Notes: generated by a model from the letters alone, not told the origin. A DNA stretch of 64,000 nt from Streptomyces sp. WM6386 (GCF_000972385.1 NZ_JXTE01000010.1:62001-126000), one strand, 5' to 3'. Shown: positions 9,107-17,468, numbered from the stretch's first letter. Numbers and translations: made by a program.

Positions 9107-9477
9107 TTGAGCCTAACCGGAGAGGGTGAGAGAAGCGCCGGGGCGGATCGAGCGGGTGGGCCGGGTCGGCACCTGGTGTCGGGGGTGGGAACGGGCGCGG
9201 GCGCGGGACGTCGGGGGCGAGGAAGCGACCGGGCACCGCGGCACCGGGCTAAGCGCTCCGCGGGAAGTGCCGCGATGTGCCGTCACCCGTCCGCGGCGCC
9301 GTCGTGGCTGGTCGCGCAGTTCCCCGCGCCCCTTCAGGGCGCTGCCGAACCGTAGAGGACTTCACCCGACCCGCTCAGGGCCAGGAAGCGGTGGCCGTAC
9401 GCCGGAGTGACGGCGCGCCGGAGCGAGGGCGACCGGGCGCCGAGGCCAGGCAGCGAGCGCCGGGTGCCAGGACGGGC
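9107..9477. other. Intergenic stretch upstream of glnE, no convincing gene
   Basis: About 370 bp without a credible coding frame; the open frames have only the composition of random high-GC DNA. It presumably carries the glnE promoter near 9080-9150 and holds the intergenic repeat at 9291-9343. No tRNA-like fold was recognised. Confidence 0.6.
9291..9343. repeat. Streptomyces dispersed intergenic repeat, short form with hairpin
   Basis: Contains CCGCGGCGCCGTCGTGGCTG, then GTCGCGCAGTTCCCCGCGCC and CCT, ending in a small hairpin (GCGCCC-CTTCA-GGGCGC at 9327-9343). Its first 28 bases are the reverse complement, with a few changes, of the end of the repeat at 5996-6066, so the two copies flank glnE in inverted orientation. 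Both share the terminal block CCCGCGCCCCT. It may act as a terminator or be a passive non-autonomous repeat. Confidence 0.7.
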
Positions 9478-10362
9478 TCAGCGGGTTACCACCACCGTGG
9501 TCGGGCGGGACGCGTCGGTGAGGACCTTGTCGCCGGGCATGCGGCCGGGGGCTGTGGTGCCTTCGAGGGGTGGCAGGAAGGCGGCCGCGACGGGGTGGCC
9601 GGCGAGGGGGACGTACACCCGTTGGACGGTGCCGGGAGTGCCCTTGCCGGGCAGGGTGGCGTACTGGACGTCGAGGCAGCGGGCGCGCAGCCGGGTCAGT
9701 ACGGCCGTCACGGACGCGCCCGGCTCGACCGACGGGAGGACCAGTCGCGAGGGCTTCTCGCACCCGGGGTCGCCCGGCGGCGGGACGGGCTGTCCGGACC
9801 GACCCCCGTGCGGTCCGGACAGGGTGAGACTGCTGAGGTCGCCGACGGTGCCGTTCGTGGTGTCGACGCGGATCGTGTCGTCACGCAGCCACTGCAACGG
9901 GTGTCCGTCGAGGTCGGCCCGCACCCAGTCCGCGGTGTCGACCAGGAAGCCGGTCTCGACCGCGGCCTCCTCGGGCGGCACGAGCCGCCGGGGCGCCCGC
10001 CCGCGCGAGGCCCGTTCCGTACGGGCCTCGGGCCAGTGCCGCAGCACCACCAGCAGCCGCCCGCCGGGCCGGGCGAAGGGGTGTGCGCGGCCCGCGGAGA
10101 CGGCGTAGGTCCCGGCCGCGGTGACCGCCTCACGGGAGGCCCCGTGGAACTGGACGCCGCCGCGGGGGCCGAGCGTGAAGCGCACGGTGGTGAAGGCCTC
10201 GGCCTTCTCGGGCGCGGTCTCGGGGGCGGCCTTCGTGGTCGTGGCCTGGCAGCCGGTGGCGAGCAGGGCCGCGACGAGCGTGGCGGCGCCCGTGGCGAGG
10301 GCGGCGGGCCGGTGCGGACGCGGGTGGCCGCGACCGTCGTAGGAGCGCAGGTGGGAACGCAT
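9478..10362 (-). CDS. Putative lipoprotein of unknown function
   Basis: 294 aa. The N-terminus has Arg-rich residues, a hydrophobic stretch (ALATGAATLVAALLATGC) and a lipobox cysteine at about 38, then a Thr/Lys/Ala-rich linker, so it should be anchored on the outer face of the membrane. The remainder has no motif I recognise; residues 60-290 look like a soluble domain with several short beta-like segments. It is divergent from a LuxR-type regulator gene with a perfect palindrome between them, suggesting the two are linked. Confidence 0.72.
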   Translation of the reverse strand: MRSHLRSYDGRGHPRPHRPAALATGAATLVAALLATGCQATTTKAAPETAPEKAEAFTTVRFTLGPRGGVQFHGASREAVTAAGTYAVSAGRAHPFARPGGRLLVVLRHWPEARTERASRGRAPRRLVPPEEAAVETGFLVDTADWVRADLDGHPLQWLRDDTIRVDTTNGTVGDLSSLTLSGPHGGRSGQPVPPPGDPGCEKPSRLVLPSVEPGASVTAVLTRLRARCLDVQYATLPGKGTPGTVQRVYVPLAGHPVAAAFLPPLEGTTAPGRMPGDKVLTDASRPTTVVVTR

Positions 10363-10435
10363 GGGATGCCTCCGTGTCCTTCGGCAGCCGGAGTGCTGCC
10401 TGAGTCGACGATGCTCCGGTCAACTGCCCGGGCCC

Positions 10436-10453
10436 ATTCGTCATTTGACGAAT
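10436..10453. promoter_or_regulatory. Perfect 18-bp palindrome between lipoprotein and LuxR genes
   Basis: ATTCGTCA-TT-TGACGAAT, two perfect 8-bp arms, is the only A/T-rich palindrome in the 156-bp divergent gap (10363-10518). Its position and symmetry fit the operator of a dimeric regulator, possibly the LuxR-type protein encoded at 10519. Confidence 0.6.
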
Positions 10454-10518
10454 CCCGGTGTTCACGGGCGGCGCGGGAGTACGTTCGCGGGAGGCGAGAC
10501 CCTCCTCGGGAGGCACCC

Positions 10519-11247
10519 ATGACGACGGCCGAAATCCACATGCGGCGCATGGCCGATGTCCTGGAGGAGGCGCGGCGGGATCTGTCGGGCGGGATTCCGC
10601 CGAAGTCCCTGTTGCTGGGGTTGCAGCGCCTGGTCCCCTGCGACGACGCCAGTTTCTGCGAGCTGGACATCCCGACCAGGCGGGAGCTCAACAGCCAGGA
10701 GACGATCGAGGCGGACGGCGACTGCCGGATGGACGCGTACTGGCGCTGGCGTCACCAGCACCTGCAGTGCGTGCAGGTCTGCCGGCCGCACGACGCTCCC
10801 GAGACGACGCAGATGGCGGACTTCCTGTCGGTGCGCGAGCTACGGAACCTGCCGATCTACACGGAGTTCCTCGCCCCGCACCCGACCATCGCGGACATCG
10901 CCCTGCCCACCGCCCCGAACCGCACCCGTGTGTTCCAGTTCTACCGGACGGGTTCCCAACCGTTCACCGCGCACGAGATGACCACCCTGGAGCTGCTGGC
11001 TCCCCATGTGTACGAGATCTACAAGGAGGCCGCCCGCAGGCGCAGGCCTCCCGTGCGGCTGACCCTGCGGGAGCTCGACGTCCTGCGCTGCGTGGCCCGG
11101 GGCCTGAACACCCCGCAGATCGCCGAGCAGCTCTCGGTCTCCCCGAGCACGGTCCGCAAGCACCTGGAGAACGCCTTCGGCAGGCTGGGGGTGTCGAGCC
11201 GTACGGCCGCGGTGGCCCGCGTCTTCCCCGACCCGGAAACGCTGTGA
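10519..11247 (+). CDS. LuxR-type transcriptional regulator
   Basis: 242 aa from ATG 10519, preceded by CGGGAGG at a good distance (about 6 nt); the open frame runs further upstream but is non-coding there. Residues 1-165 form an N-terminal region with no recognised sensor motif (LQRLVPCDDASFCELD suggests a GAF/autoinducer-like fold). Residues about 175-235 are a clear LuxR helix-turn-helix (LTLRELDVLRCVARGLNTPQ, then IAEQLSVSPSTVRKHLENAF). It is divergent from the lipoprotein gene and 51 bp upstream of a PPOX gene on the same strand. Ligand unknown. Confidence 0.88.
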   Translation: MTTAEIHMRRMADVLEEARRDLSGGIPPKSLLLGLQRLVPCDDASFCELDIPTRRELNSQETIEADGDCRMDAYWRWRHQHLQCVQVCRPHDAPETTQMADFLSVRELRNLPIYTEFLAPHPTIADIALPTAPNRTRVFQFYRTGSQPFTAHEMTTLELLAPHVYEIYKEAARRRRPPVRLTLRELDVLRCVARGLNTPQIAEQLSVSPSTVRKHLENAFGRLGVSSRTAAVARVFPDPETL

Positions 11248-11298
11248 CCGATGAGTTCCGGATCCGCCGCGGGTCTGCCCTTGGAAGGGAGGCCGCTG

Positions 11299-11811
11299 AT
11301 GTCCGACAAACAACCCGACGCCCGCCTCGACACCCGCTACAGCGAGGCGACCGCCACCGCGACCGACTGGTCCGAGGCGCTGAAGATCCTTAACCTGGCC
11401 GAGCTGTTCTGGATCTCCACGGTCCGGCCGGACGGGCGCCCGCACGTGACCCCGCTGCCCGCGGTCTGGTCGGGCGGCGCGCTGCACTTCTGCACGGGTC
11501 CCGAGGAGCGCAAGGCCCGCAATCTCGCGGCGAACCCGCAGGTGGTGCTGACGACCGGCGTCAACACCTGGAACGAGGGCTATGACCTCGTCGTGGAGGG
11601 CGAGGCGGTGCGCGTCGCCGATGACGGGCGGCTGCGGGAGCTGGCGGCCGCGTGGGAGGAGAAGTACGGCGAGTTCTGGCGCTTCGAGGTACGCAACGGC
11701 AGCTTCCACCACGGGGCCGGGCACGCTTTCGTCTTCTCGGTGGCGCCGCGCACGGTTTTCGGCTTCGGTAAGGGGGAGCCGTTCAGCCAGACCCGCTGGC
11801 GGTTCGACTGA
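11299..11811 (+). CDS. Pyridoxamine 5'-phosphate oxidase-family (FMN/F420-binding) protein
   Basis: 170 aa. ATG 11299 is preceded by GGAAGGGAGG, so I prefer it to the upstream start at 11251. The split-barrel fold is indicated by LFWISTVRPDGRPHVTPLPAVW (about 37-58), FCTGPEERKARNLAANPQV and the C-terminal TVFGFGKGEPFSQTRWRF. These are typical of actinobacterial PPOX/FDOR proteins that bind FMN, heme or F420 and reduce or protect small molecules. The gene lies just after the LuxR regulator and 22 bp before a VOC-family gene, so the three may be co-transcribed. Actual substrate cannot be read from sequence. Confidence 0.82.
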   Translation: MSDKQPDARLDTRYSEATATATDWSEALKILNLAELFWISTVRPDGRPHVTPLPAVWSGGALHFCTGPEERKARNLAANPQVVLTTGVNTWNEGYDLVVEGEAVRVADDGRLRELAAAWEEKYGEFWRFEVRNGSFHHGAGHAFVFSVAPRTVFGFGKGEPFSQTRWRFD

Positions 11812-11833
11812 CGTCGACAAGGGAGTCAACGCC

Positions 11834-12268
11834 ATGGACATGTCCCTCGAAGTGATCCTGCTGCCGGTTTCCGACGTGGATCGGGCCAAGGAGTTCTATC
11901 AGGACAAGGTCGGTTTCCACGTGGACCTCGACGGCGAGGTGATGGAGGGCGTACGGATCGTCCAGCTGACCCCGCCGGGCTCGGGCTGTTCCATCGCCCT
12001 GGTCGACGGTCTCCAGGTCCCCACGGGTACACCGCAGCCGGGCACGTACCACGGCATGCAGCTGTGCGTCACGGACGCGAAGGCGGCGTACGACGAACTG
12101 ACGGCGCGCGGCCTCGACGTCAGCGAGCCGGTGCAGTTCGCCCCGCAGGACGGCGCCACCTTCATGTACTTCAAGGACCCGGACGGAAACGGCTGGGCGA
12201 TCCAGGAGTACAAGCGCCGCGAGACGGAACCGCTGCACCAGGTACTGGCGAAGCTGACCGGCAAGTAG
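11834..12268 (+). CDS. VOC-family (glyoxalase/bleomycin-resistance-like) protein
   Basis: 144 aa. Two beta-alpha-beta-beta-beta modules are seen: LPVSDVDRAKEFYQDKVGFH at the start and VTDAKAAYDELTARGLDVSE followed by MYFKDPDGNGWAIQEYK. The DPDGN-W/E pattern is the classic C-terminal metal-binding part of VOC enzymes. The start ATG follows AAGGGA by 9 nt. It is the last gene before a strong terminator (12293-12329) and is probably co-transcribed with the PPOX gene. Proteins of this family act as glyoxalases, dioxygenases or antibiotic-binding proteins; which one is not evident. Confidence 0.85.
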   Translation: MDMSLEVILLPVSDVDRAKEFYQDKVGFHVDLDGEVMEGVRIVQLTPPGSGCSIALVDGLQVPTGTPQPGTYHGMQLCVTDAKAAYDELTARGLDVSEPVQFAPQDGATFMYFKDPDGNGWAIQEYKRRETEPLHQVLAKLTGK

Positions 12269-12292
12269 GGCACCAGGAGAACCGGACACACG

Positions 12293-12329
12293 CGAAGGGG
12301 CCGACGGTTCACGACCGTCGGCCCCTTCG
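12293..12329. terminator. Strong bidirectional terminator
   Basis: Perfect 16-bp stem CGAAGGGGCCGACGGT (12293-12308), 5-nt loop, complement at 12314-12329. It lies between the convergent VOC gene and the glutamine-synthetase homologue and can serve both. Confidence 0.88.
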
Positions 12330-12340
12330 TTGTCCGCGCT

Positions 12341-13702
12341 TTACAGCACCGGCAGGTTCTTCCGCAGCTCGAACGCGGTGACCTCGGAGCGGTACTCCTC
12401 CCACTCCTGGCGCTTGTTGCGCAAGAAGAAGTCGAAGACGTGCTCGCCCAGCGTCTCGGCGACCAGGTCGCTGCGCTCCATGAGGGTCAGGGCCTCGCCG
12501 AGGTTCTGCGGGAGGGGCTCGATGCCCATCGCGCGGCGCTCGGCGTCGGAGAGGGCCCAGACGTCGTCCTCGGCGCCCGGCGGGAGCTCGTAGCCCTCCT
12601 CGATGCCCTTGAGGCCGGCGGCGAGCAGGATGGCGTAGGCCAGGTACGGGTTGGCGCCGGAGTCGATCGAGCGGACCTCGATGCGGGCCGAGCCGGTCTT
12701 GCCGGGCTTGTACATCGGGACCCGGACCAGGGCCGAGCGGTTGTTGTGGCCCCAGCAGATGTAGGACGGGGCCTCACCGCCGGCGCCCGCGGTGCGCTCC
12801 GAGCCGCCCCAGATGCGCTTGTAGGAGTTGACCCACTGGTTGGTGATCGCGGAGATCTCCGCGGAGTGCTTCAGCAGGCCCGCGATGAAGGAGCGGCCGA
12901 CCTTGGAGAGCTGGTACTCCGAGCCCGACTCGTAGAACGCGTTGCGGTCGCCCTCGAAGAGGGAGAGGTGCGTGTGCATCCCGGACCCGGGGTGCTCCGA
13001 GAACGGCTTCGGCATGAACGTCGCCTGGACGCCCTGCTCCAGCGCCACCTGCTTCATGACCAGGCGGAACGTCATGATGTTGTCCGCCGTCGAGAGCGCG
13101 TCGGCGTAGCGGAGGTCGATCTCCTGCTGGCCGGGGGCGCCCTCGTGGTGGGAGAACTCCACCGAGATGCCCATCGACTCCAGCATGGTGATCGCCTGGC
13201 GGCGGAAGTCCATGCCGATGTTCTGCGGGGTGTGGTCGAAGTAGCCCGAGTTGTCGGCCGGCGTCGGACGGGTGCCGTCCAGCGGCTTGTCCTTCAGCAG
13301 GAAGAACTCGATCTCGGGGTGGGTGTAGAAGGTGAAGCCCAGGTCCGAGGTGCGGGCCAGCGCGCGCTTGAGCACGTAGCGCGGGTCCGCGAAGGACGGC
13401 GAGCCGTCCGGCATGAGGATGTCGCAGAACATCCGGGCCGTACCGGGCGCCTCGGCGCGCCACGGCAGGATCTGGAAGGTCGACGGGTCCGGCTTGGCGA
13501 TCATGTCGGACTCGTAGACCCGGGCGAAGCCCTCGATCGCGGATCCGTCGAACCCGATGCCCTCGTCGAAGGCCTGTTCCAGTTCGGCCGGGGCCACGGC
13601 GACGGACTTGAGGAAGCCCAGCACGTCCGTGAACCACAGGCGTACGAACCGGATGTCGCGCTCCTCCAACGTCCGGAGCACGAACTCCTGCTGCTTGTCC
13701 AT
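12341..13702 (-). CDS. glnA2: Glutamine synthetase homologue, GlnA2 type (gamma-glutamylpolyamine synthetase)
   Basis: 453 aa from ATG 13702 (MDKQQEFVLRTLEERDIRFV); a start five codons earlier at 13717 is in frame. The glutamine-synthetase fold is plain: GFDGSAIEGFARV (about 51-63), the glutamate-binding HHEG and the ATP/metal residues around GSGMHTHLSLF (about 237-247), NPYLAYA, and the catalytic region RIEVRSIDSGANPY. The usual adenylylation motif NLYDLPPEE is replaced by GYELPPGAEDD, so it is probably not controlled by GlnE. From memory, S. coelicolor GlnA2 (SCO2241), at this same chromosomal place, glutamylates polyamines instead of ammonia; I assign that role by synteny and similarity, not from active-site evidence. 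Confidence 0.88.
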   Translation of the reverse strand: MDKQQEFVLRTLEERDIRFVRLWFTDVLGFLKSVAVAPAELEQAFDEGIGFDGSAIEGFARVYESDMIAKPDPSTFQILPWRAEAPGTARMFCDILMPDGSPSFADPRYVLKRALARTSDLGFTFYTHPEIEFFLLKDKPLDGTRPTPADNSGYFDHTPQNIGMDFRRQAITMLESMGISVEFSHHEGAPGQQEIDLRYADALSTADNIMTFRLVMKQVALEQGVQATFMPKPFSEHPGSGMHTHLSLFEGDRNAFYESGSEYQLSKVGRSFIAGLLKHSAEISAITNQWVNSYKRIWGGSERTAGAGGEAPSYICWGHNNRSALVRVPMYKPGKTGSARIEVRSIDSGANPYLAYAILLAAGLKGIEEGYELPPGAEDDVWALSDAERRAMGIEPLPQNLGEALTLMERSDLVAETLGEHVFDFFLRNKRQEWEEYRSEVTAFELRKNLPVL

Positions 13703-14054
13703 CTTCCGCTTCCCCATCCTTGCTGGTCAGGCCACCTGTCTCTGGTCCCGCGCGAGACGGTCGGGCACCTGAGCATCCCACCACAACACCATTTCATCCG
13801 TGTTGCGGACCATGATCGGCGGGCCGACCTCCGGGCGAACGCCTCACGTACGGCAGGTGTACTGTTCTGCCGCCCATCTTGCCTGCTCGGACCCGTATAA
13901 GTAATGCCGGGCGTGTCGGAACCTGGGCGGACCCGGATCTCGGCGGGCGCCCGGTCTTCGGCCATTCCCGTGCCCTCCCTTTCTGGAGACACCCCCTTCC
14001 CCATTACGATCAGCGGACCCGCCCGGCCCTCCTTACCCCAGAAGGACACACCCC
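13703..14054. promoter_or_regulatory. Divergent promoter region glnA2 / DUF3105 gene
   Basis: About 350 bp between divergent starts. It holds an inverted repeat CAACAC-N10-GTGTTG at 13784-13805, about 80 bp upstream of the glnA2 start, which could bind a dimeric regulator, and a ribosome site (AGAAGGA) just before 14055. No gene or RNA was recognised. Confidence 0.4.
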
Positions 14055-14714
14055 ATGGGTTCCGCCAAGAACAAGAACTCCGCCGAGCGCCAGGCTCGAA
14101 TAGCGGAGATGCGGCGTGCCGAACAGGCCCGCGAACGCCGCAACCGGCTCCTCACGATCGGGGCGAGCGTGGCCGTCGTCACCGCTCTCGTCGTGGGCGG
14201 CGTCGTGCTCGTGCGCTCTCAGGACGACGGCGGCAGCACGACGGCCGACTCCAGCAACCCGGGTCACTGGACCACGGGCAAGGACGGGGTGAAGACGTGG
14301 TCGTCGAAGCTCAGCCAGACCCATGTCACCAAGACCGTGAAGTACCCGATGACGCCCCCGGCCGGCGGTGACCACGACGCCCGCTGGATGAACTGCAACG
14401 GCGACGTCTACACCAAGGAACTCAACAACATGAACGCCGTGCACTCGCTGGAGCACGGTTCGGTCTGGGTGACGTACACCTCCAAGGCCAAGAAGGCCGA
14501 CATCGAGGCGCTGGCGGCGAAGGTGAAGAAGACGCCGTACACGCTGATGAGCCCGTACGAGAAGCAGGCGGCCCCGATCATGCTGACGGCGTGGGGCCAC
14601 CAGCGGACGGTGACCAGCGCCGACGACCCGAACGTGGCGAAGTTCTTCGAGACGTATGTCCAGGGTGAGCAGACTCCCGAGAAGGGTGCGACGTGTCAGG
14701 GCGGTCTGTCGTAG
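14055..14714 (+). CDS. DUF3105 membrane-anchored protein
   Basis: 219 aa. A highly charged N-terminus (KNKNSAERQARIAEMRRAEQ) is followed by one membrane segment (LLTIGASVAVVTALVVGGVVLV, about 33-54) and an extracytoplasmic domain. The domain carries typical DUF3105 features: YPMTPPAGGDHDARWMNCN, NAVHSLEHGSVWVTY (His-rich) and the C-terminal half PYEKQAAPIMLTAWG. The conserved histidines suggest metal binding, but no function is established that I know of. The following DUF305 gene overlaps or abuts it, so the two are co-translated. Confidence 0.87.
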   Translation: MGSAKNKNSAERQARIAEMRRAEQARERRNRLLTIGASVAVVTALVVGGVVLVRSQDDGGSTTADSSNPGHWTTGKDGVKTWSSKLSQTHVTKTVKYPMTPPAGGDHDARWMNCNGDVYTKELNNMNAVHSLEHGSVWVTYTSKAKKADIEALAAKVKKTPYTLMSPYEKQAAPIMLTAWGHQRTVTSADDPNVAKFFETYVQGEQTPEKGATCQGGLS

Positions 14715-15334
14715 TGAGGAAGGCCGGCTGGATCGCCTCGGGCGCGGCGGCGGTGCTCGTCGCGACCGGGGGGATCACCTACGCCGTCACCCAGGACGAC
14801 GGCTCCGCCGACACCCCGACCGCGGACTCCGCGGACGCCGGGTTCGCGCGGGACATGGCGGTGCACCACCAGCAGGCGGTGGAGATGTCGTTCATCGTCC
14901 GCGACCGTACGAAGAACGAGGACGTACGGCTGCTCGCGTACGACATCGCGCAGACGCAGGCCAACCAGCGCGGCATGCTGCTGGGCTGGCTGGATCTGTG
15001 GAATCTGCCGAAGGTGTCGTCGGACGCGCCGATGACCTGGATGGACATGGGCGGCATGGCCTCCGGCGAGGACGGCGCACTGATGCCGGGCATGGCGACC
15101 AACACCGAGATGGCGAAGCTGAAGAAGCTCAGCGGCAAGCAGGCCGAGATCTTCTATCTCCAGCTCATGACCGACCACCACAAGGGTGGCATCCACATGG
15201 CCGAGGGCTGTGTCGAGCGCTGCAAGGTGAAGGTGGAGAAGGACATCGCGCAGGGCATGGTCAACGGGCAGGAGTCGGAGATCGGCCTGATGACGGACAT
15301 GCTGAAGGAGCGCGGCGCGAAACCGCGTTCTTAG
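14693..15334 (+). CDS. DUF305 exported protein
   Basis: 213 aa from GTG 14693, preceded by GAGAAGGG; an alternative GTG at 14714 overlaps the upstream stop. The N-terminus is a signal anchor (WIASGAAAVLVATGGITYAV). The DUF305 ferritin-like helical repeats are clear: FARDMAVHHQQAVEMSFIVR (about 51-70) and LQLMTDHHKGGIHMAEGC (about 156-173), each with the paired-His H-H motif, plus a Met-rich MDMGGMASGEDGALMPGMA loop. These histidines and methionines are typical of extracytoplasmic metal (often copper) binding. It is coupled to the DUF3105 gene. A second DUF305 protein lies at 59068. Confidence 0.88.
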   Translation: MSGRSVVVRKAGWIASGAAAVLVATGGITYAVTQDDGSADTPTADSADAGFARDMAVHHQQAVEMSFIVRDRTKNEDVRLLAYDIAQTQANQRGMLLGWLDLWNLPKVSSDAPMTWMDMGGMASGEDGALMPGMATNTEMAKLKKLSGKQAEIFYLQLMTDHHKGGIHMAEGCVERCKVKVEKDIAQGMVNGQESEIGLMTDMLKERGAKPRS

Positions 15335-15353
15335 CGGGTCTTGGAGGGCCTTG

Positions 15354-15391
15354 GAGGGTTAACCCTCGGTTCTCGTGGCGTCTTAACCCTC
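15354..15391. promoter_or_regulatory. Palindrome and repeated half-site before the S53 peptidase gene
   Basis: A perfect 14-bp palindrome GAGGGTTAACCCTC (15354-15367) is followed 24 bp on (start to start of TTAACCCTC) by another TTAACCCTC (15383-15391). The spacing (about two helical turns) fits cooperative binding of a regulator at the promoter of the secreted peptidase. The motif is not one whose regulator I can name. Confidence 0.55.
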
Positions 15392-15518
15392 AAATGGCCT
15401 TGTCATTAGGTTAATTGGGGTCTTCTTGGGACTCGTATTCCCCTGGCATGAACGGTTCATCGAAAGAGTGGCCACCGTCGAGTGATCCACTCGAGACGAA
15501 CCGCATACAGGGGGTTCC

Positions 15519-17465
15519 ATGAGATCCAACCGCGCCACTCTGCGTGCCGGTGTGAGCATGGCAGCGACACTGCCCATGATCGCCGGCGCGCTGGCGCTCG
15601 GCATACCCGCGGCGCACGCCGCGGACGGCCCGGCCCGGGACACGCTGGCCGGGACCAGGCCGGCGTGGGCCACGGCCAAGGCCGACAAGGGCGCTACCGC
15701 CGACAGTTCGCAGGTCTCCGCCCGGGTCTACCTCGCAGGGCGGGACGCGACCGGCCTCGCCGCGTACGCGAAGTCCGTGTCCGACCCGGCTTCGGCGTCA
15801 TACGGCAAGTACCTGAGCGCCCAGCAGGCGCAGGCCCGCTTCGGCGCCACGAAGGCCCAGGTGGCCGCGGTGAAGTCGTGGCTGGCGTCCGCGGGCCTGA
15901 AGGTCACCGGTGTCACGCGGCACTACGTCTCCGTCTCCGGTGACGTGGCCGCCGCCGAGAAGGCGTTCGGCACCCAGCTGCACAACTACGCCAAGGGCAC
16001 GAAGACTTACCGCGCGCCCGCGAAGACGGCCTCCGCGCCGGAGAGCCTGAACGGCGCCGTGCTGACCGTCACCGGCCTGGACAACGCCCCGCACAAGGCG
16101 AGCCACAACGACCAACTGCCCGGTCCGGGCGCCGTGTTCAAGAACGCGGGGCCGTTCTCGTCGTACTACGGCTCGAACACCGCGAGCACCCTGCCCGACG
16201 CGTACGGCGGCAAGATCCCGTACGCCGTCAAGGGCTACACGGGCAAGCAGCTGCGGGCCGCGTACGGCGCGGGCTCGTATACGGGCAAGGGGGTGCGCGT
16301 CGCCATCACCGACGCGTTCGCCTCGCCGACCATCGCCGCCGACGCGCAGACCTACGCGAAGAAGCACGGCGACCCCGCCTGGAAGACCGGCCAGCTGTCC
16401 CAGGTGCTGCCCAAGAACTACACGCACACCGGCGCGGACGAGTGCGACGCCTCCGGCTGGTACGGCGAGGAGACCCTCGACGTCGAGGCCGTGCACGCGG
16501 TCGCGCCGGACGCGAACGTCACCTATGTGGGCGCCTCGTCCTGCATGGACGACGACCTGCTGGACTCGCTCAGCAAGATCGTCGACAAGCATCTGGCCGA
16601 CCTCGTCTCCAACTCCTGGGGCGACATCGAGGCCAACCAGACGCCGGACCTCGCGGCCGCCTACGACCAGGTCTTCCAGTTCGGCGCGGTCGAGGGCATC
16701 GGCTTCTACTTCTCCTCGGGCGACAACGGCGACGAGGTCGCCAACACCGGGACGAAGCAGGTCGACACCCCGGCCAACTCGGCGTGGGTGACGGCGGTCG
16801 GCGGTACCTCGCTGGCCGTCGGCAAGGACGACAAGTACCTGTGGGAGACCGGCTGGGGCACCGAGAAGGCCACGCTGTCCGCGGACGGCAAGAGCTGGAC
16901 GGACTTCCCCGGCGCGTTCACCTCCGGTGCGGGCGGCGGCACCAGCAAGACGGTCGCCGAGCCCTTCTACCAGAAGGGTGTCGTCCCCAACGCGCTCGCC
17001 AAGGCCAACAACGCCGCCGGCAACCGCGTCGTCCCGGACATCTCCGCGATCGCCGACCCGAACACCGGCTTCCTGGTCGGCCAGACGCAGACCCAGGCGG
17101 ACGGCTCCGAGTCGTACAGCGAGTACCGCATCGGCGGCACCTCGCTGGCCTCGCCGGTCATCGCGGCCGTCCAGGCCCTCGCCCAGGAGGCGCGCGGCGG
17201 CAAGGCGATCGGCTTCGCCAACCCGTCGATCTACGCCAAGTACGGCACGAAGGCCTACCACGACGTCACCGACAACCCGACGGGCCGCCAACTGGCCGTC
17301 GCGCGCGTGGACTTCGTCAACGGCTACGACGCCACGGACGGTCTGACCACGTCGGTCCGCTCCCTCGGCAAGGACAGCTCGCTGTCCGCCGTGACGGGGT
17401 ACGACGACGTCACGGGCGTGGGTACGCCCGCGAACGGCTACGTCGAATCGTTCCGCCGCCACTGA
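15519..17465 (+). CDS. Secreted S53-family (sedolisin/kumamolisin-like) serine-carboxyl peptidase
   Basis: 648 aa preproprotein. A Sec signal peptide ends near AHAADG (about residue 35). A pro-activation domain (about 45-200) carries the FGATKAQVAAVKSWLASAGL block that inhibits the enzyme until it is cleaved. The catalytic domain follows, with the Glu/Asp pair in YGEETLDVEAVHA (about 315-327), the oxyanion Asp in SSGDNGDE (about 404) and nucleophile Ser in IGGTSLASPV (about 543). A C-terminal calcium site is suggested by HDVTDNPTG and YDDVTGVG. It should degrade extracellular protein, usually in mildly acid conditions. It is monocistronic: a palindromic promoter region precedes and a terminator follows. 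Confidence 0.94.
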   Translation: MRSNRATLRAGVSMAATLPMIAGALALGIPAAHAADGPARDTLAGTRPAWATAKADKGATADSSQVSARVYLAGRDATGLAAYAKSVSDPASASYGKYLSAQQAQARFGATKAQVAAVKSWLASAGLKVTGVTRHYVSVSGDVAAAEKAFGTQLHNYAKGTKTYRAPAKTASAPESLNGAVLTVTGLDNAPHKASHNDQLPGPGAVFKNAGPFSSYYGSNTASTLPDAYGGKIPYAVKGYTGKQLRAAYGAGSYTGKGVRVAITDAFASPTIAADAQTYAKKHGDPAWKTGQLSQVLPKNYTHTGADECDASGWYGEETLDVEAVHAVAPDANVTYVGASSCMDDDLLDSLSKIVDKHLADLVSNSWGDIEANQTPDLAAAYDQVFQFGAVEGIGFYFSSGDNGDEVANTGTKQVDTPANSAWVTAVGGTSLAVGKDDKYLWETGWGTEKATLSADGKSWTDFPGAFTSGAGGGTSKTVAEPFYQKGVVPNALAKANNAAGNRVVPDISAIADPNTGFLVGQTQTQADGSESYSEYRIGGTSLASPVIAAVQALAQEARGGKAIGFANPSIYAKYGTKAYHDVTDNPTGRQLAVARVDFVNGYDATDGLTTSVRSLGKDSSLSAVTGYDDVTGVGTPANGYVESFRRH

Positions 17466-17468
17466 GAC

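Noticed and set aside
13879..13901. Possible -35/-10 promoter (TTGCCT ... TATAAG) before the DUF3105 gene
   Set aside because: The spacer is only 11 bp, too short for a sigma-70-type promoter.
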